This document shows positions 11,184 to 24,100 of a DNA stretch of 64,000 nucleotides, one piece after another. The DNA is from Daucus carota subsp. sativus. Taxonomy: Eukaryota; Streptophyta; Magnoliopsida; Apiales; Apiaceae. The translations under genes and the position numbers were made by a program. The stretch covers positions 34,681,606 to 34,745,605 of the forward strand of contig NC_030387.2 in assembly GCF_001625215.2 (NCBI RefSeq), written 5' to 3'. Position 1 is the first letter of the stretch. Each line of letters opens with the position of its first letter. The notes beneath the pieces are model-generated. The model had not been told where the DNA came from. It searched no databases and saw only the letters and a program-made list of their open reading frames with translations.

Positions 11184-13993
11184 TCACATTGTGCAGCAAA
11201 GTTTTGAGTCAATAGAAGCCAAACAAATGCAGAATGCTTGATAACCTGTCATCGGATATCTGCAAAACATAATCAATAACCTTTTATATTTTGGTTTATG
11301 AGTAAAAATTTTACATTCATCTAATCAGGAAGTAAGTAATAGCTTACCTGTAATCCATAACATAGGTTGATTTTCCCACTCTTCCGAGTTGCAGAATTGC
11401 CTGTCTTCCATATTTCTGGTAAAAGAAGTGCAAGAAATTAGTTTTAAGCTCAATAAATAGAAACAGAAGGAAGTCCTGGCTTACATATCATGTTTTCCTT
11501 ATTATTCATTCCAGATGGTGATTGGTATTTATTTCTGTTTTTCTTTTGTTTTTTCATGTTTTCTGTTTAATGTTCTGTAAAACAAGACCAAACATGCACT
11601 ATAGCAATGAACTACTTGAACTTTCAGGGAATTACAATGTGGATTTCAGAACTAATTAGTACCTCTAAAGTTAATTGAAAGTTCTTGACCGAACTCTTGA
11701 TTTTGAGTCCATTTTTTCCCCTCCTCTCTCTGAAATCTAACTCATACTGCTTTGAATTCTGAAATATGGCCAGAACAGTGATTAGTTGATCGGCATAAAG
11801 TTTCTATATTAATAACAGATGAAATAACACACAAACTTACACTATTGTAATGAGGAATCCTAGAAAATAATTGATGAACTTTGTCCATTTTCTCTTCCCA
11901 ATCCTTGGGCAGTCCATTTATATGTTGAACCTACGCAAAGTAAAACAAATAAGGATGCTGATAGAGCCTGCATACTCAAAAAGTAAAACCTTAATCGAAT
12001 TGAATTGGAAGTTTTTATGTGTTTCTTTGAGCACACCTGAGATGTACTTTTTAGCTGCATGGATTGGTGTTTAGGTACCCATGCTTTCATGCTTCTGTGA
12101 CTCCCGGACCAGCTAGCTATGGTGGGGATGAATCTGTTAATAATGAAGAACACATTAGCTCAAGCATGTTTGTGTCTAATAGATATCACTAGAAAAAGTG
12201 AGAGGAATTACGTCACAGCAGCAAGAAGTTTGGATTGTTTGATCATGGAATTTGGTCCTCTTCCCTGCAATACAAAGATACATTGTCAAACACATTAGCA
12301 CCCGCATTAGCAGCCAGGAATTGAGTGCTTATGAGGGTGATTACATCTACTTAAACAGCACTGTTCTAAATTGTCAAGGATACTGACCTGATCCCATATA
12401 TTGTACTTTGAACCCATGAGATTGGAAGTGACAGTTCCCACAAAGCTATCATCACCAGGACTTAAAATCCCTTTCGCAGATTGAGCAACTATGAACTCAG
12501 ATCTTCCATTATGCCTCTTGTGATGAGCCACTGCAAGTTTTCGGTTCTGTCGACCATGACCCTCCTGAGATATTTCATTAAAAGAGTCAAAGACTAACTT
12601 TTCAAAGGATTGTGACATATAGTCACATTTATGTGCATGTAATCTTGAAGGCTCCTAAGTCCGGAACAACAATCAAATGTTGATTACATATAAAACCACT
12701 TGAACTAAATCAATATGCCAAAAAAAACCTCTGAACTAAATTAAACTACGGGAATATAATCACCAGGCTGTACACTTGTTTACTTCGAATGCTTATGAAT
12801 AACAGCACGCGGGCTAAATTTTAATTATTTGTCAGTTTATCTCTATTGGTTTACAGTACCTAGTGATAAAGGGTACTTTATAACTTCTTCAAAATGAACT
12901 TGTTTACGGGTTTAATTTTAAGTAAACAAGTATGATAAAATGAGCACAAATCATAAACAGTGTATTATCCACAGATCACATCAATCTAGTAAAGTGTTTG
13001 AGAACAAGGGCAAAATAGTAATGACATTGAATTCTCTGATTAAGCTATGTAATTATTAGGCACTTGCATTGCAAATAATTCATGTCACAAACGGGAAACC
13101 TCAACGAGCATTTACATCACAAATGTAATTAACAGAAGATCTTGAGTTAAAGCCTTACATTGGTGTAAAGGGTGTATAAACTGCCCCTGTTTAGTCCTTC
13201 TAAACATTTTTCTTTGACAATAACACAAGTGCACCTCCCAATGTCCACCGGCAAAGGCCTGCACAATAATGTCCTGCAAAACAAGAACACGTAAGCAATT
13301 TCAATAACATTACTTGCCATTCCCACCCAACAAATCAAATTTAAACAAGTGAGTGACGGAAAATGCTTCATGCACAAAATTGGGTACAAAATCTTGACAT
13401 GTGTTAAGTTTATATTAAAATGAGCTCCATATATTCACTTAAATAACACCTATTAAAACATCTCGCCTCAATTGCAATGTGCAAAATTTTGTACCCAATT
13501 TTGATTTATTTTTTTAGAAGGCAAACCTGTTGGGAATGGTAGACCAAGAAGAAGCGGGTGCAGACTCAGAATCTGAATAATCCCAAATCTTTAACGAACT
13601 CGAGTGCTCCGAATTGTCCAAATTTCCTGACCCGAGTAAGAAATCAGGTTCATTCATTTGCATACATAGTTGTAGTGAAGTCGGCTTCAAGGCCCTAGGC
13701 TTCTTATGAAATTTCTCGGTGGACACCTTCTTAGCCACAGCTAAATTCCCACTATTAGGTTCTGCATTTTCCTTATCAACATTCCCTAAGCTCTCCGTCT
13801 TACTAGGAACAACCACATTCTCTTTGTTGCTGTCAGAGCCCCGTCGAATATGAACTCCGAGGGGAACAATATCAGGCTTACCCCGACAGCCTTCGCTGAA
13901 ACTACGATTGTGTTTGAGGTCAGTGAGGGGGTTGACGTAGAGGGAATTGTATGGAATTTGAGACAGAACAGATGATTTATGTGTACAAGCCAT
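11184..13993 (-). CDS. TLP8: Tubby-like protein, TLP8 type (no F-box)
   Basis: Tubby-domain protein; the family binds phosphoinositides at membranes, and the plant TLP8 branch is divergent. Nine exons give 412 residues: 13527-13993, 13159-13273, 12388-12564, 12212-12264, 12037-12133, 11841-11930, 11663-11758, 11348-11415 and 11184-11259. The N-terminal 150 residues are low in conservation, with no F-box. The tubby-type region then runs from LPVDIGRCTC through KLAVAHHKRHNG and SNLMGSKYNIWDQ to VKNFQLTLE. The end, QAFCICLASIDSKLCCTM, is the family C-terminal signature. The start is the ATG at 13993; the codon two before it is TTG. Length and exon layout agree with my recollection of Arabidopsis At1g16070. 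Function beyond the family is not established. Confidence 0.9.
13375..13503. repeat. Small foldback repeat in TLP8-like intron 1
   Basis: CAAAATTGGGTACAAAATCT at the left is mirrored by AAATTTTGTACCCAATTTTG at the right end, forming a 129-bp inverted-repeat unit inside the first intron. Its right arm ends only about 25 bases from the exon 1 donor. Confidence 0.6.
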
Positions 13994-14673
13994 AACCAAG
14001 GAACAGATGATTTGGCTTATTGAGAGATTGTGAAATGTTGAGTTGTGTTTTGTTTTTGAGTTGGATTGTGAGTGTTTATGGTACTTGTAGTGAAAGTAGT
14101 TGTGTAGTGTAAGAAGAGAAATTTGAATTTGAAAAAAGGGTGTGGGGAAATGTGTGGCGTTTTATGCGTTGAAAATAGGTTTATTATTGGTGGGTAAGAA
14201 AGCATTAACGGTAACTTTATTTTGATGGACTCGAAAACGTTGTGTTGTGTGTGGTGTATGTTTTGTCAACTAGTGGTGGTACGAGTACTTGAGTTTGAGA
14301 TGAGTGGGTTTTGAAATATGTGAGTTTCGAGTGGTTTGACGTTGTTTGGTTGTTTGTGTCCGAGCGGGAACTACATTTGAATGGAACTGTAGTACGAGAT
14401 GACATATCACATATGTGTGGCTAGAGCTTTACACTTACTTCTAAATAGATTGTCGAAATGCTGGGTTTATCCTTTGTTATCCTCGGACATTTGAATTCGA
14501 TTATGATTCATCCCGAACATACACTAATTTGTAAGGTATATAAGCTTGCATTCTTTTGCAAACTATCTTGAAAAAAATTATGTTACATGAGGCAAAATAA
14601 TTTACATGGATGAAAATTAAATATATGTAAGTTGATTGTTAAAAGAATCTAGTACAATTAACGTAAGATGATA

Positions 14674-14906
14674 CCCTCTCCAATCCAAAATAATAGTCGC
14701 TTTGATTTTTTGCACGTATTTTGAGGTGCATAAAAAACATATTTCTAAATATTATTTTTCAAATTTTCTTTTTTTGAATAAAAATAGGAATGTTAAACTT
14801 TTATTCAGAAAAAGAAAAATTCAAAAATATTATATAGAAGCATGTTTTTTTACACCTTAAACTACGTGCATAAAATCAAAGCGACTATTATTTTGGAATG
14901 AAGGTG
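14674..14906. mobile_element. Diverged Stowaway-like MITE
   Basis: CCAAAATAATAGTCGCTTTG at the left is the inverted complement of CAAAGCGACTATTATTTTGG at the right, giving arms of at least 20 bp close to the ends. TA dinucleotides lie at both borders, but the CTCCCTC tips are mutated. Confidence 0.7.
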
Positions 14907-15094
14907 TTAAAAAAGATTTTTGTTTAACTTGTGAAGGAATAGAATTAGATTGTGCGTGAACAAAGCTGAAAGGCCATTTATCAGGCTATGATGGGTACAG
15001 TGGTCCACGGCTGCAGGTAGCTCAGTGAATCCAGCTACGCGTGCATTCAATCTAAACTCAGTCATTTTGTCATCCACGCACATTAAATATACTA

Positions 15095-15604
15095 CTCCCT
15101 CCGTCCCAAAAAGATTGATATGCTTTACTTTCACGGAGATTAGTGGATGTAATAGTGTTTATATTATTATACTCCCTCCGTCTCAATTTATAGGTCCATT
15201 TTGGAATAAACACACATATTAAGAAAAAAGTTGGTTGGATGGAATCTTATCTCATGTATCATTAATTAGTGCATTGATAAGTGAGAATATTGTTGAGTTT
15301 CAAAAAAATCACAATAAATATAAGGATTTAGTGCATTGAGAAATGAGAATAATGTTGAGTTTCAAAAAAATCACAATTAATATGTAGATAAATTTGTATT
15401 GAAAGAAGAGAGGGACAAGTATTTTGGGACAAATTTTTTTTCCAAACTAGACTTATAAATTGAGACGGAGGGAGTAGAATAGAGTGGAAGAAGTAGTGAG
15501 TGTAATAGTGAAAAGTAGTGTTCAAAAATAATAAGTGTAATAGGTTCATTTTTTTGGGACGTCCCAAAAAAAAATAAGTGTTAATTAAAATGGCACCGAG
15601 AGAG
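15095..15604. mobile_element. Outer Stowaway MITE (interrupted by an inner one)
   Basis: The left end is CTCCCTCCGTCCCAAAAAGA after a TA. The right end is AAAATGGCACCGAGAGAG followed by TA. The element is split by the insertion at 15172-15474. Its interior (AGTAGTGAGTGTAATAGTG and similar) matches the element at 30716-31025. Confidence 0.75.
15172..15474. mobile_element. Inner Stowaway MITE nested in another Stowaway
   Basis: The termini CTCCCTCCGTCTCAATTTAT and ATAAATTGAGACGGAGGGAG are perfect inverted complements, and TA flanks both sides. A directly repeated segment (AGTGCATTGAKAARTGAGAA type) is also visible inside. Confidence 0.85.
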
Positions 15605-15712
15605 TACTCTCTATACCTGAACAATTTAACCTTACCAACCTGCTCAAACCCAGTGAGAAGCTTTTTCGGTTCGGAGCGAATTTCTTATAAATATTATAAA
15701 TACAAAATATTA

Positions 15713-15960
15713 CTCCCTCCGTCCCCCTCATTTGTTTATATTGGGAGACAGGGCTCGACACGCATTCTAATGCTCTCGTAAAACGTAGGTTGATAAATTA
15801 TTTTGAACTTTTTTCTTTTGAATAAAAATTTGATGTTTAAATTTTTATACAAAAAAGAAAATTTTCAAAAATAAATGATAGAACTATGTTTTATATGCGC
15901 CTTCAAATGTGTGTCAAGAAGTGTGAAAAAACCGTAAAAAAATGAGAGGGACGGAAAAAG
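15713..15960. mobile_element. Stowaway MITE
   Basis: The left end is CTCCCTCCGTCCCCCTCATT after TA. The right end is AATGAGAGGGACGGAAAAAG followed by TA. The arms are inverted complements with few mismatches. Confidence 0.75.
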
Positions 15961-16530
15961 TAGTAATTTAGAATTTTCTAAAAACTTCAATAAGGATTGT
16001 TATATTCATTTCTCAATATTATTATACAAATACATGAGAACTAGTAAATGAGAAATAGTGCTGAGAAAAATATAGGGAAATTCAATATAATAAGGACAAA
16101 TAACGTGAAAAAGGAGGGAATTCAATTTTTAATTCCATAAATTAAAACAGAAAACGATTATTGGTTAGTTAAAAATAGGGAAAGACAGGTGATTTTGAGG
16201 ATGTCCTGGAGCTCGCAATCACGTCATACTTTTATTTAGTTTCTTTTTTTTTTTTCCTTCTAGAAAGCTGGTTTTGAAAGTTATTTATTTCTCCTTCGTA
16301 TTAGAACATCTCTAGTAGATTAGCTATATAATATTTTAAATTATTATAATAGAGACACAAAATACAACTCTAACTCTGTCAGAGTGCTAGTAATCTCTCA
16401 AAAGATTAGGATGCCAACTTCATTTCTCATTTTTAAGGATTGTGGAACATTCCTTGCACTATTTTGAAAAAATAAAATATTCATTTATCTCTTTTTCTCA
16501 CTCTTTCCCATCTTTCTCTCTTTATTACAA

Positions 16531-17706
16531 CTAGTTCAGAAGTCGCGCGTTGCGGCGGCCTATAAAAATTATATTAATAATTAAATATTAATATTTGTAG
16601 AATAAATAATTTTGTGGCTGTCTATAAAAAGTATATTAATGTTTCAAAATTAATATTTGTAGGATAAAATAAATTTTATATTATAAAAATCTTACCAATA
16701 CTAATATATAAAATTACAAAATTGAACTATAATTCATGGTGAAAAAATGAAAATAAATTTATACAGGTAATTTAACAATTTAAAGCATGATGAATCCTAA
16801 TTTTATTTGTGTTTTTTTTAAAACTAATCATGTTCTTACATTGTCACCTTCCTCAAGTTTTTTTGGATTGATTGTGCACAAAAACATCTAACTTAAATCT
16901 GTGAGATAACGGTCTATAACTACCCTTGCTTGTAACAATCTTTATTTTTTAATACTGTATAAACAACTCCACTTAAAAGTTGCTTGAACGAAGCAAACAT
17001 ATAATGCATGAATTATTTTTTCCTGTATACAAAGTAAATCATATAAAAATTAACAATAACAAACATGTCTGATGAACAAAACAAATATTATAAAACAATA
17101 ACCAGCAAATATACATTACTAATTGTTAATTTATTGATATAATCCATCAATACCATCTCAATACTATATTCTTTTCCCATGTTTGGATTTGTCGACTCCA
17201 ACATAGCGGTTTATAACTACCTTTGCTTCCTATGTTTGGCTTTGTCGACTCCAACATAGTGGTCTATAACTACCTTTGCTTTCAACAACCTTTACTTATC
17301 GTTGCAGAAGAACGGCGCCACGGAGTTAGAAATTGAGATCGAGAATTATCACGAGAGAAATGTAGGGTTGTGGTTTTGTGAGAGAAGATATAGTGTTTAG
17401 ATGATCCAAAATCTACAATCTATAGGGGTATTTATAGGTGGAGAGAGACTTGTGTGCTACTCTTTCCCATAATTAAATAATCTGAAACAAAATCAGATTA
17501 AAACTTTCAAGCTATTATATTCCATAAATAATTTGAAACAAATCAGATTCTGAAACTTGCTTCTAATATACCCAAAAATAAAAAAGGTAATTCTAATTTT
17601 TGATATTTTTCATCCAAAAATTCCAAAAAATTAGAAAAATAGAACGGAGCGATGTGAGAGGCGCCACCTACACGCCCCTCGCTTCTCCTTTATATAAGTA
17701 TATTGA
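16531..17706 (-). mobile_element. Non-autonomous Helitron, copy 2 of a local family
   Basis: Read on the minus strand it begins with TC (TCAATATACTTATATAAAGG) after a host A. It ends with a GC-rich GCCGCAACGCGCGAC segment and CTAG, followed by a host T; these are Helitron hallmarks. It shares both ends and long internal stretches with 40601-42103. Inside are a TATA-like box (CTATAAATACCCC, minus strand, near 17430) and a repeated block around 17180-17280 (GTCGACTCCAACATAG twice). There is no Rep/helicase coding. Confidence 0.8.
17430..17445 (-). promoter_or_regulatory. TATA-like box carried by Helitron copy 2
   Basis: On the minus strand the motif reads CTATAAATACCCCTATAG. The same motif at the corresponding place is kept in the plus-oriented copy near 41173, so it belongs to the shared Helitron cargo. 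Promoter activity is inference only. Confidence 0.35.
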
Positions 17707-18002
17707 TTGATTGATATTGATTGATTTGAATATAATATTATAATAATAGAGAATATAAATAAAAAATGCGGTTGAAATTCTTATTTAATAAAAAACTAAC
17801 AATCTCTTAAAAATACATATTTTATTATATGAACACTTGGCCCATGTGATATGCTCTTAAGCATTGGACCCATGACCCGATTCCACTCGACCCATTTGAA
17901 GAACAATTTGATTGGACCCCAAAAGATAAAGGGCTCAGCTCAAACGAGTGGCTCAATTCATGCACCCACACCAAACAAATCCACCACATTCTGAAAAAAA
18001 CC

Positions 18003-18035
18003 ATGGCCTCAACTAGAGATGTTCAAAAAATCTGA
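18003..18035 (+). other. Short upstream ORF in the leader of the reductase-like gene
   Basis: ATG with A at -3 and G at +4 opens an 11-codon frame (10 residues and a stop) that runs into the hAT element and ends at TGA. If the element and one target duplication are removed, the same ATG would read past the main start in another frame. Whether the leader extends this far is inferred. Confidence 0.45.
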
Positions 18036-18343
18036 AATCTGAAATCCGATCCGATCTGATCTGGAAAAAAATCTGAAAAACCCGATCCGAAAAAAACCCG
18101 GTCTGGCCCGGCCCGATCCGAAGGCCTAAAATAGGCCTAGTATTTTCCAAAAAATCCGGATAAAATCCGGATTTTTGAAAAATCCGGGCTTTTTATAACT
18201 AAACCAGGCCTAGTATTTTTGGGAAAGCCCGGCCCGGTCCGGCCCGATTTTTGAAAAAGCCCGGTCCGATCTGGTTTCAAAAAAATCCGGATTTTTTTGG
18301 CCCGGTCTGGATCTGGCCCGAACAGATCTTTTGTGCATCTCTA
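18014..18343. mobile_element. hAT-type MITE, 330 bp, with perfect 8-bp target duplication
   Basis: The termini TAGAGATGTTCAAAA and TTTTGTGCATCTCTA are imperfect inverted repeats. The flanking GCCTCAAC is present at 18006-18013 and again at 18344-18351. The interior is a CCCGGYCC/ATCCGGAT-rich imperfect foldback. It lies just 32 bp upstream of the start codon at 18375. Confidence 0.9.
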
Positions 18344-18374
18344 GCCTCAACCTCCAGCACAACCAAACTCAACA

Positions 18375-20281
18375 ATGACCAGCGCACTCTCAGTCTCTAG
18401 CTCTTCTTCTCTTTGGTACCATTACACTAAACCCACTTCAAGATTAGCGACTGTTTGCTTAAAGATCAGAGCTTTATCCTCACCATCATCTTCTTCAAGC
18501 TCTACTACTTCCATGGCCACTAAGGTGGGACCCGCTGTGATAGTTGGTGGGGGCAGGGTGGGAAGAGCTCTTCAAGACATGGGAAGTGGGGATGATTTGT
18601 TGGTGAAAAGGGGTGAAGCTGTGCCTCTTGATTTTGAAGGGCCTATTTTGGTTTGTACAAGAAATGATGATCTTGATGCTGTTCTTGATTCCACTCCTAA
18701 GTCCCGCTGGAACGGTACAAACAATTATTATTACCCCCGTATTTTGATTTTTATTGGTTGTATGATGTTGTCCACTGATTAGTTGCCACAGTTGAACCTC
18801 GATATCGTTGGGACCAGATAATTTTATTCATTCATCAAGGTTTTACTGTATTTGGAAGTATAATTTGTTTTGATCATTATAGTATTCTTCGTTGGTGCTA
18901 AATTTGATGTGATGAACTAGAGTTTATATGTGCACTGATGTATGATGTTAGTATGAGAGCCATGATTTGAGATTGTTTTGGTCAATACTCTGTGATGGAA
19001 TTTTTTTGTTGAGTTGGCGTGTGTTGTGATTGATCTTAACAATCTAGCAGATTTGGTCTTTTTCCAGAACGGAATGATGGAACCGTGGTTTGAGAGTAAA
19101 GGGCTAGGTGATGCAGGCCAAGTTTTGGCGTATTTTGCAGTATCAAAACTTGGTGAACCTCCTATTGATGGGATAACTGATACGAACCCTGAGGGACTTA
19201 CAGCCGCTTATGGAAAGTGGGCATCTGCTGTGGCTGCAAGATTGCAAGCTGGAGGTCTTACTTGCAAAGTAAATGATATTTTAAATGCATCTTGTATGTT
19301 TGGCTTGATCTTATGTTTTTAAAAACAAGTGTAGATGAGCAATCTCGATTTCCAGTTGAAAAAATTGAGTTACTTTGGTCATTAGAAATTTAGCTTATGC
19401 AATACAGCTACATGCTGCATAATTAACAGGAACCGATTTCAATTGGTTTCCCAGGTCCTGGAAAAGACTGAATTTCAAAAGCAAATGTTGGAGAAGCTTA
19501 TATGGATTTCAGCATTTATGCTGGTTGGAGCTCGCCATCCAGGGGCTACAGTTGGGGCTGTTGAGAAAGAATTCCGCTCTGAGGTAAGACCCATTAGGAT
19601 ATTGGTGAATCATCATTTAAACTAATGTGCTTGTTAATCTGATTCTACTGCAGTCTGTCAAGTCAGATATGATGAGACGCAGTAGCAATACAATAAAAAT
19701 AATGTAAAGAAGATCAAAGTTTGATGGGAAAATTACATGTCATTACATTCTCTGTTAAATTATTAATTTCCCCCAACTAAATAAAACATTTATTGATTAA
19801 TTCTTCGTCCCTTCAACCTTTGGAGTGTCTAGACGTCAAGACTGGTTTGCTCCTTCACCAGCGCCTATCTTGAAGATGTTTTATTTTTCTAGACATTAGC
19901 ATAAGCATGAATAGAAAAGACACTTACAGCTTAGTATTGTTTTTTCTCTAGGTCTCTAGCCTCATCAGTGAACTAGCATCAGCGGCAGCAGCAGAGAAAA
20001 GTATAACATTCGAAGAAGCTATGGAAGATAGATTATGTGCCTATTCACGTGCTGTCTCCCACTTCCCAACGGCAGTGAAAGAGGTAATTGCCCTAAATTC
20101 TATGAGAGCTTATGGTTTTGTAACCTATTTTCATTTATCTAAGCCCCTGGTTCAATTACAGTTTAAATGGAGAAATGGTTGGTTCTACTCGCTCTCCAAG
20201 AAAGCAATTGCAGCTGGGAAACCTGACCCATGTCCACTTCACACAGCTTGGCTCAAAGAACTAAATGTTATTCAAGATTGA
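18375..20281 (+). CDS. Plastid-targeted ketopantoate reductase-like protein
   Basis: Soluble protein with a Rossmann fold and an ApbA/PanE-like architecture, predicted for the chloroplast; the reaction is not known from sequence. Five exons make 312 residues: 18375-18714, 19051-19268, 19455-19583, 19952-20083 and 20162-20281. The first 45 residues are Ser/Thr-rich with few acids, like a transit peptide. AVIVGGGRVGRAL (about residues 54-66) is the NAD(P)-binding glycine motif. LVFFQNGMMEPWF matches the conserved QNG loop of PanE-like proteins. The C-terminal half is helical. An internal ATG at 18513 (MATKVGP) could make a non-targeted form. By gene order it should correspond to Arabidopsis At1g16080. 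It is convergent with the polygalacturonase-like gene. Confidence 0.8.
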
Positions 20282-21185
20282 GACTTGCACATGCATTAGA
20301 GTAATAAGGGACTGTTTGTTGATACGGAACTAAAATAGAAATGAATATGACCTCAACATTATTGTCACTGCACTTGAAGTTGAATTAATCTTGCAGGGCC
20401 TGATTGAAACAGCTCGAACACTGTCAACATTTTGTACTTTTTCATCATCTTATTTAAGATGTGATCACTAAAAAAAATGATAATTTTAGCTTTTTAGCGA
20501 AAGTATCAACACTATATTCTTATCTTTACAAGTACAGAGAATACATGGACATCCTGATATAATACTGAAAAAATTAATGGCCCAGGCGAAAATTTTGTGG
20601 TGAAAGATTAATCGATCATCTCATTCATTTTACCAGTTCATGATGCAATTCATTTATGCTTGCATCACTGGCAACACACCACGATGCACCAAATCTGGGT
20701 TTAAATTTTATGCAAGTTATGGATCAAAAGTAAATTTTGCCCTGTACTCATTTTCTGATTCTAATTATACTCATTTTCTTGGTTATACATGAAAATATTA
20801 TCTCAGTCGCTCTACTTTTTCATCATGTTACACTTTGCCGAACAATTTTCACGGCCTAAAAAATGACAAGTTAAAGAGCACTCCTGCAGCAACACACGAC
20901 AAGTAGCACAGAGAATCACCGTCATCAACCGAGAAGTGTACTTGAAACCACAATCCTGAAGCCTGGGAAATCACAAATCTGTGGTTGAATCCACATGATA
21001 AATTCTCATATGCAGAAGCTGTCGCCAGATGATCATACATTCACAACCTCCCAAGAGAGACCCGCCCATACTTCCTCTCATTAGATAAATCTTGAACCAG
21101 CAACTTGCAATCTTCCTCTTCAAATGTCCTCTGACACAGTTGAATTGAGCAGAAACCAACATAACCCATATCTGAAGGCTATCTA
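20282..21185. other. Intergenic region between convergent genes
   Basis: This holds the 3' untranslated regions of the two flanking genes. I see no repeat ends and no convincing coding region. Confidence 0.6.
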
Positions 21186-24100
21186 TCAAGCATCATAATC
21201 TGCATCAACACTATTATCAGATGTTGCTTGCTTAACAAGCCTCCCTTCATCATCATAAATATCAAGATTCTCGCAAGGGGCGGGAAAGATTTTTCCAATT
21301 ACACGACCTTGAACAAAAGAACACTGAAAGATGTGTTTCTTTTTATATGATATTCCTACTAATAGGTCCTTAAAAGTGATATTACTCACAGGAATTTCTC
21401 GACTACCATAGATACGGACTGGCACACGAACACCCTGGCCTCGAATTCCACTAAAACTTATGTTGTCAATAACTGGAAGTGCATTTCGATCATAACCTTC
21501 ATCTGCGTGTTCGTTGTAGTCGGTTTTTATCACGATTCCCACCCTGACGTTGTCAAATGTTATGTTACGGAAAGTTATATTTTTAACATATCCACCCCTA
21601 CCAGAAGCAGTCTTAATCCGAACGGCCCTTTTTGAATTCCATACAAGGAGATTTTCCACAGTTATATTTGAAACGCCGCCAGACATTTCACTACCGATGG
21701 ATACTCCAGCACTGTTAAGATGCATGCGGGTTTCATCAGAATATATGAAACAACATAATATTGACACTCTAATATAAAGCACGGTTTATTCTATATGAGC
21801 AATGCAACATACTAAAGGGACTTTTTCTTAGCAGAATGATTGAAGTGATAATTGTTTACCCAAGATTTTGGCTGTCTTTTTAGAACCCAAAAAGACTTCA
21901 TTCAGTTTCAGTATAATAATGTAGTAAACCAGAACTAAATAAGTATGTCAAGTGTTAACAGATGTATGCTATAAGAGTAAGACTGTTATCACAAAACTTT
22001 TTCAGAAAAATGAATATAACCATCTTTATCCAAAAGCTATGTAAAAGTAGATGATTCATGCAGTAGCTAAATTAAACACAAAACTGATGACATTCTCACC
22101 TCACTGTAGAACGCACAGTGACGTTCCGAATGAGAATGTTGATCGAAGGTTGGCCATATGCAATTCCATACTGGTCCCAACCGCTCTTTATTGCAATTCC
22201 ATCATCCCCAACACTTATATAGCTGTCCTCTATTATCATATTCACACATGAATCTGCATTGAACACAAATTCCAGTTTCATATACATACAGCTAGAAGCA
22301 CTGGTTATTTTGCATGCACATGACTACACAACAGCAAGAACAGCACAACCTCAATCCAATAGTTCAGATAACTACGCAGAATCCAGAAGATTTTCAGCAA
22401 GAACTAGACAACTAGCAAATATCATTACATGTGTGACTTATCCATACTCACTCACAAGAATGTGACAATAAGCCTTGAAACATATTCTTGTGACAACAGA
22501 AACAGTAACAAATATAATAATTCTAAATCTTGATGCAAACATACCAGGATCTATTCCATCTGTGTTAGGGGCATCAGACAATGGAGTCAAGATGGTCACG
22601 TTTCTGATAATAACATTTTTGCAGTCATAGGGATGGATGGTCCAGAAAGGAGAGTCACGCAAAGTTATGTCAGTAATCTTAATGTTGCTTGACCACATTA
22701 TCTGTACAAGAGGTCCTCTTGTATGTTTTAGAAGCTTTTCACGATGCTTCTTCCACCATGTTTGACCTTGTCCATTTATCGTACCATTATGGCCTGTTGA
22801 TGATTAATTGATTATATACCCATAATTGTCATGCCAACTCAAGATCTTTTAATATAACATTAATAATAAATTGTCTGACAAACTGTAATCATTATAAAAA
22901 TATAAGTAAATGTGTATTATGTGATTTTCATCCTGCAAAGAATGTCAAGATATACAGAAAAAGCACTCAAGTACATTAGATGGATGCCAGACCGGAGAAA
23001 TAAATCCACTACACGTACTCATACTTCAACTTTGTGTCTATAGCCAATATTCTAGGTCTCACCTTTCAAGTCAATCTGTGACTTAATGAAGAAAATGAGA
23101 AGTGTAAAAATTGCATAATCTGACCTGTGATGACGACATCATTAAGGTTTTGGCCATGAATTAGACTTCCATAACGAGGTCCAGGACACTCTCTGCCATA
23201 TCCATAAGATGGCAATGGTGGCATTAACGTCCAGTACTTCTCATCCTGTATCAAAAGACATAGAAACTAGGTAAGGCATTCTTCCATCATTGTATCATGC
23301 ATGTCTCAATCAATCAAACTCCACAACCATATGTTTAGCAACATAGACACACAACCATATCCATTTTTTCATAATTGTACCGCATAAAACATCTAATCTC
23401 AGGACTGATGAGCTATATTAGAAAGCAACAGTAAGTGCATGACGAGTAGCTAAGGAGTAAGTAGCATTTAAATCTCATTACTACAATAGTGCTAGCATTA
23501 AGGCAAAGCTACAATGTCTGGATACTTTTTAGGCTTATCTCTCCTTATCTGATTAATTGAGCACATCGTGATCATGATTGACATTCTTTTTATATAGCTC
23601 ATTACGACTTAATTGTATTAGCATATTAGGCAAGGCAAGGATACCATGACAACATACATTTTAGGCTTATTTCTCCCAACCCGATTAATTAAGCAGATTA
23701 TGAAATTGTTTGCACGATCAAACTAATCGAATTGGTCTAGTACTATTACACTTTGTTATCGACTTAAACCAACCACAATTACAACTACAATCATATAAAA
23801 TTACAAATACAAACAAGACATCTGAATATTCAAAATGTGCCGAGTATTAAGTATACACTTACATCGATACCGAGAATAACAGCATTTTGAGCCAAAAAAA
23901 GAGTCATATGACTAGTAAGATTAAACGGAGCAGTAAGCCAATTGCCCGGAGGAACATTAAGCTGACCGCCTCCGCGCCTTTTAATCTCCCTAATCGCCTC
24001 CTCAAACGCCGCCGTATTCAAAGTATATCCATCTCCCACCGCTCCAAAATCTCGCAAATCGAGGACTAACGACCTCAATTTGGGAATAGGGCGTGAAGGT

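Larger units (their letters stand above)
13994..18002. other. Intergenic region rich in MITEs and a Helitron
   Basis: Upstream DNA of the TLP8-like gene (-) and the reductase-like gene (+). It contains Stowaway elements near 14674-14906, nested at 15095-15604 and at 15713-15960, and a Helitron at 16531-17706. The leftover sequence is AT-rich with no recognisable coding. Confidence 0.6.
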
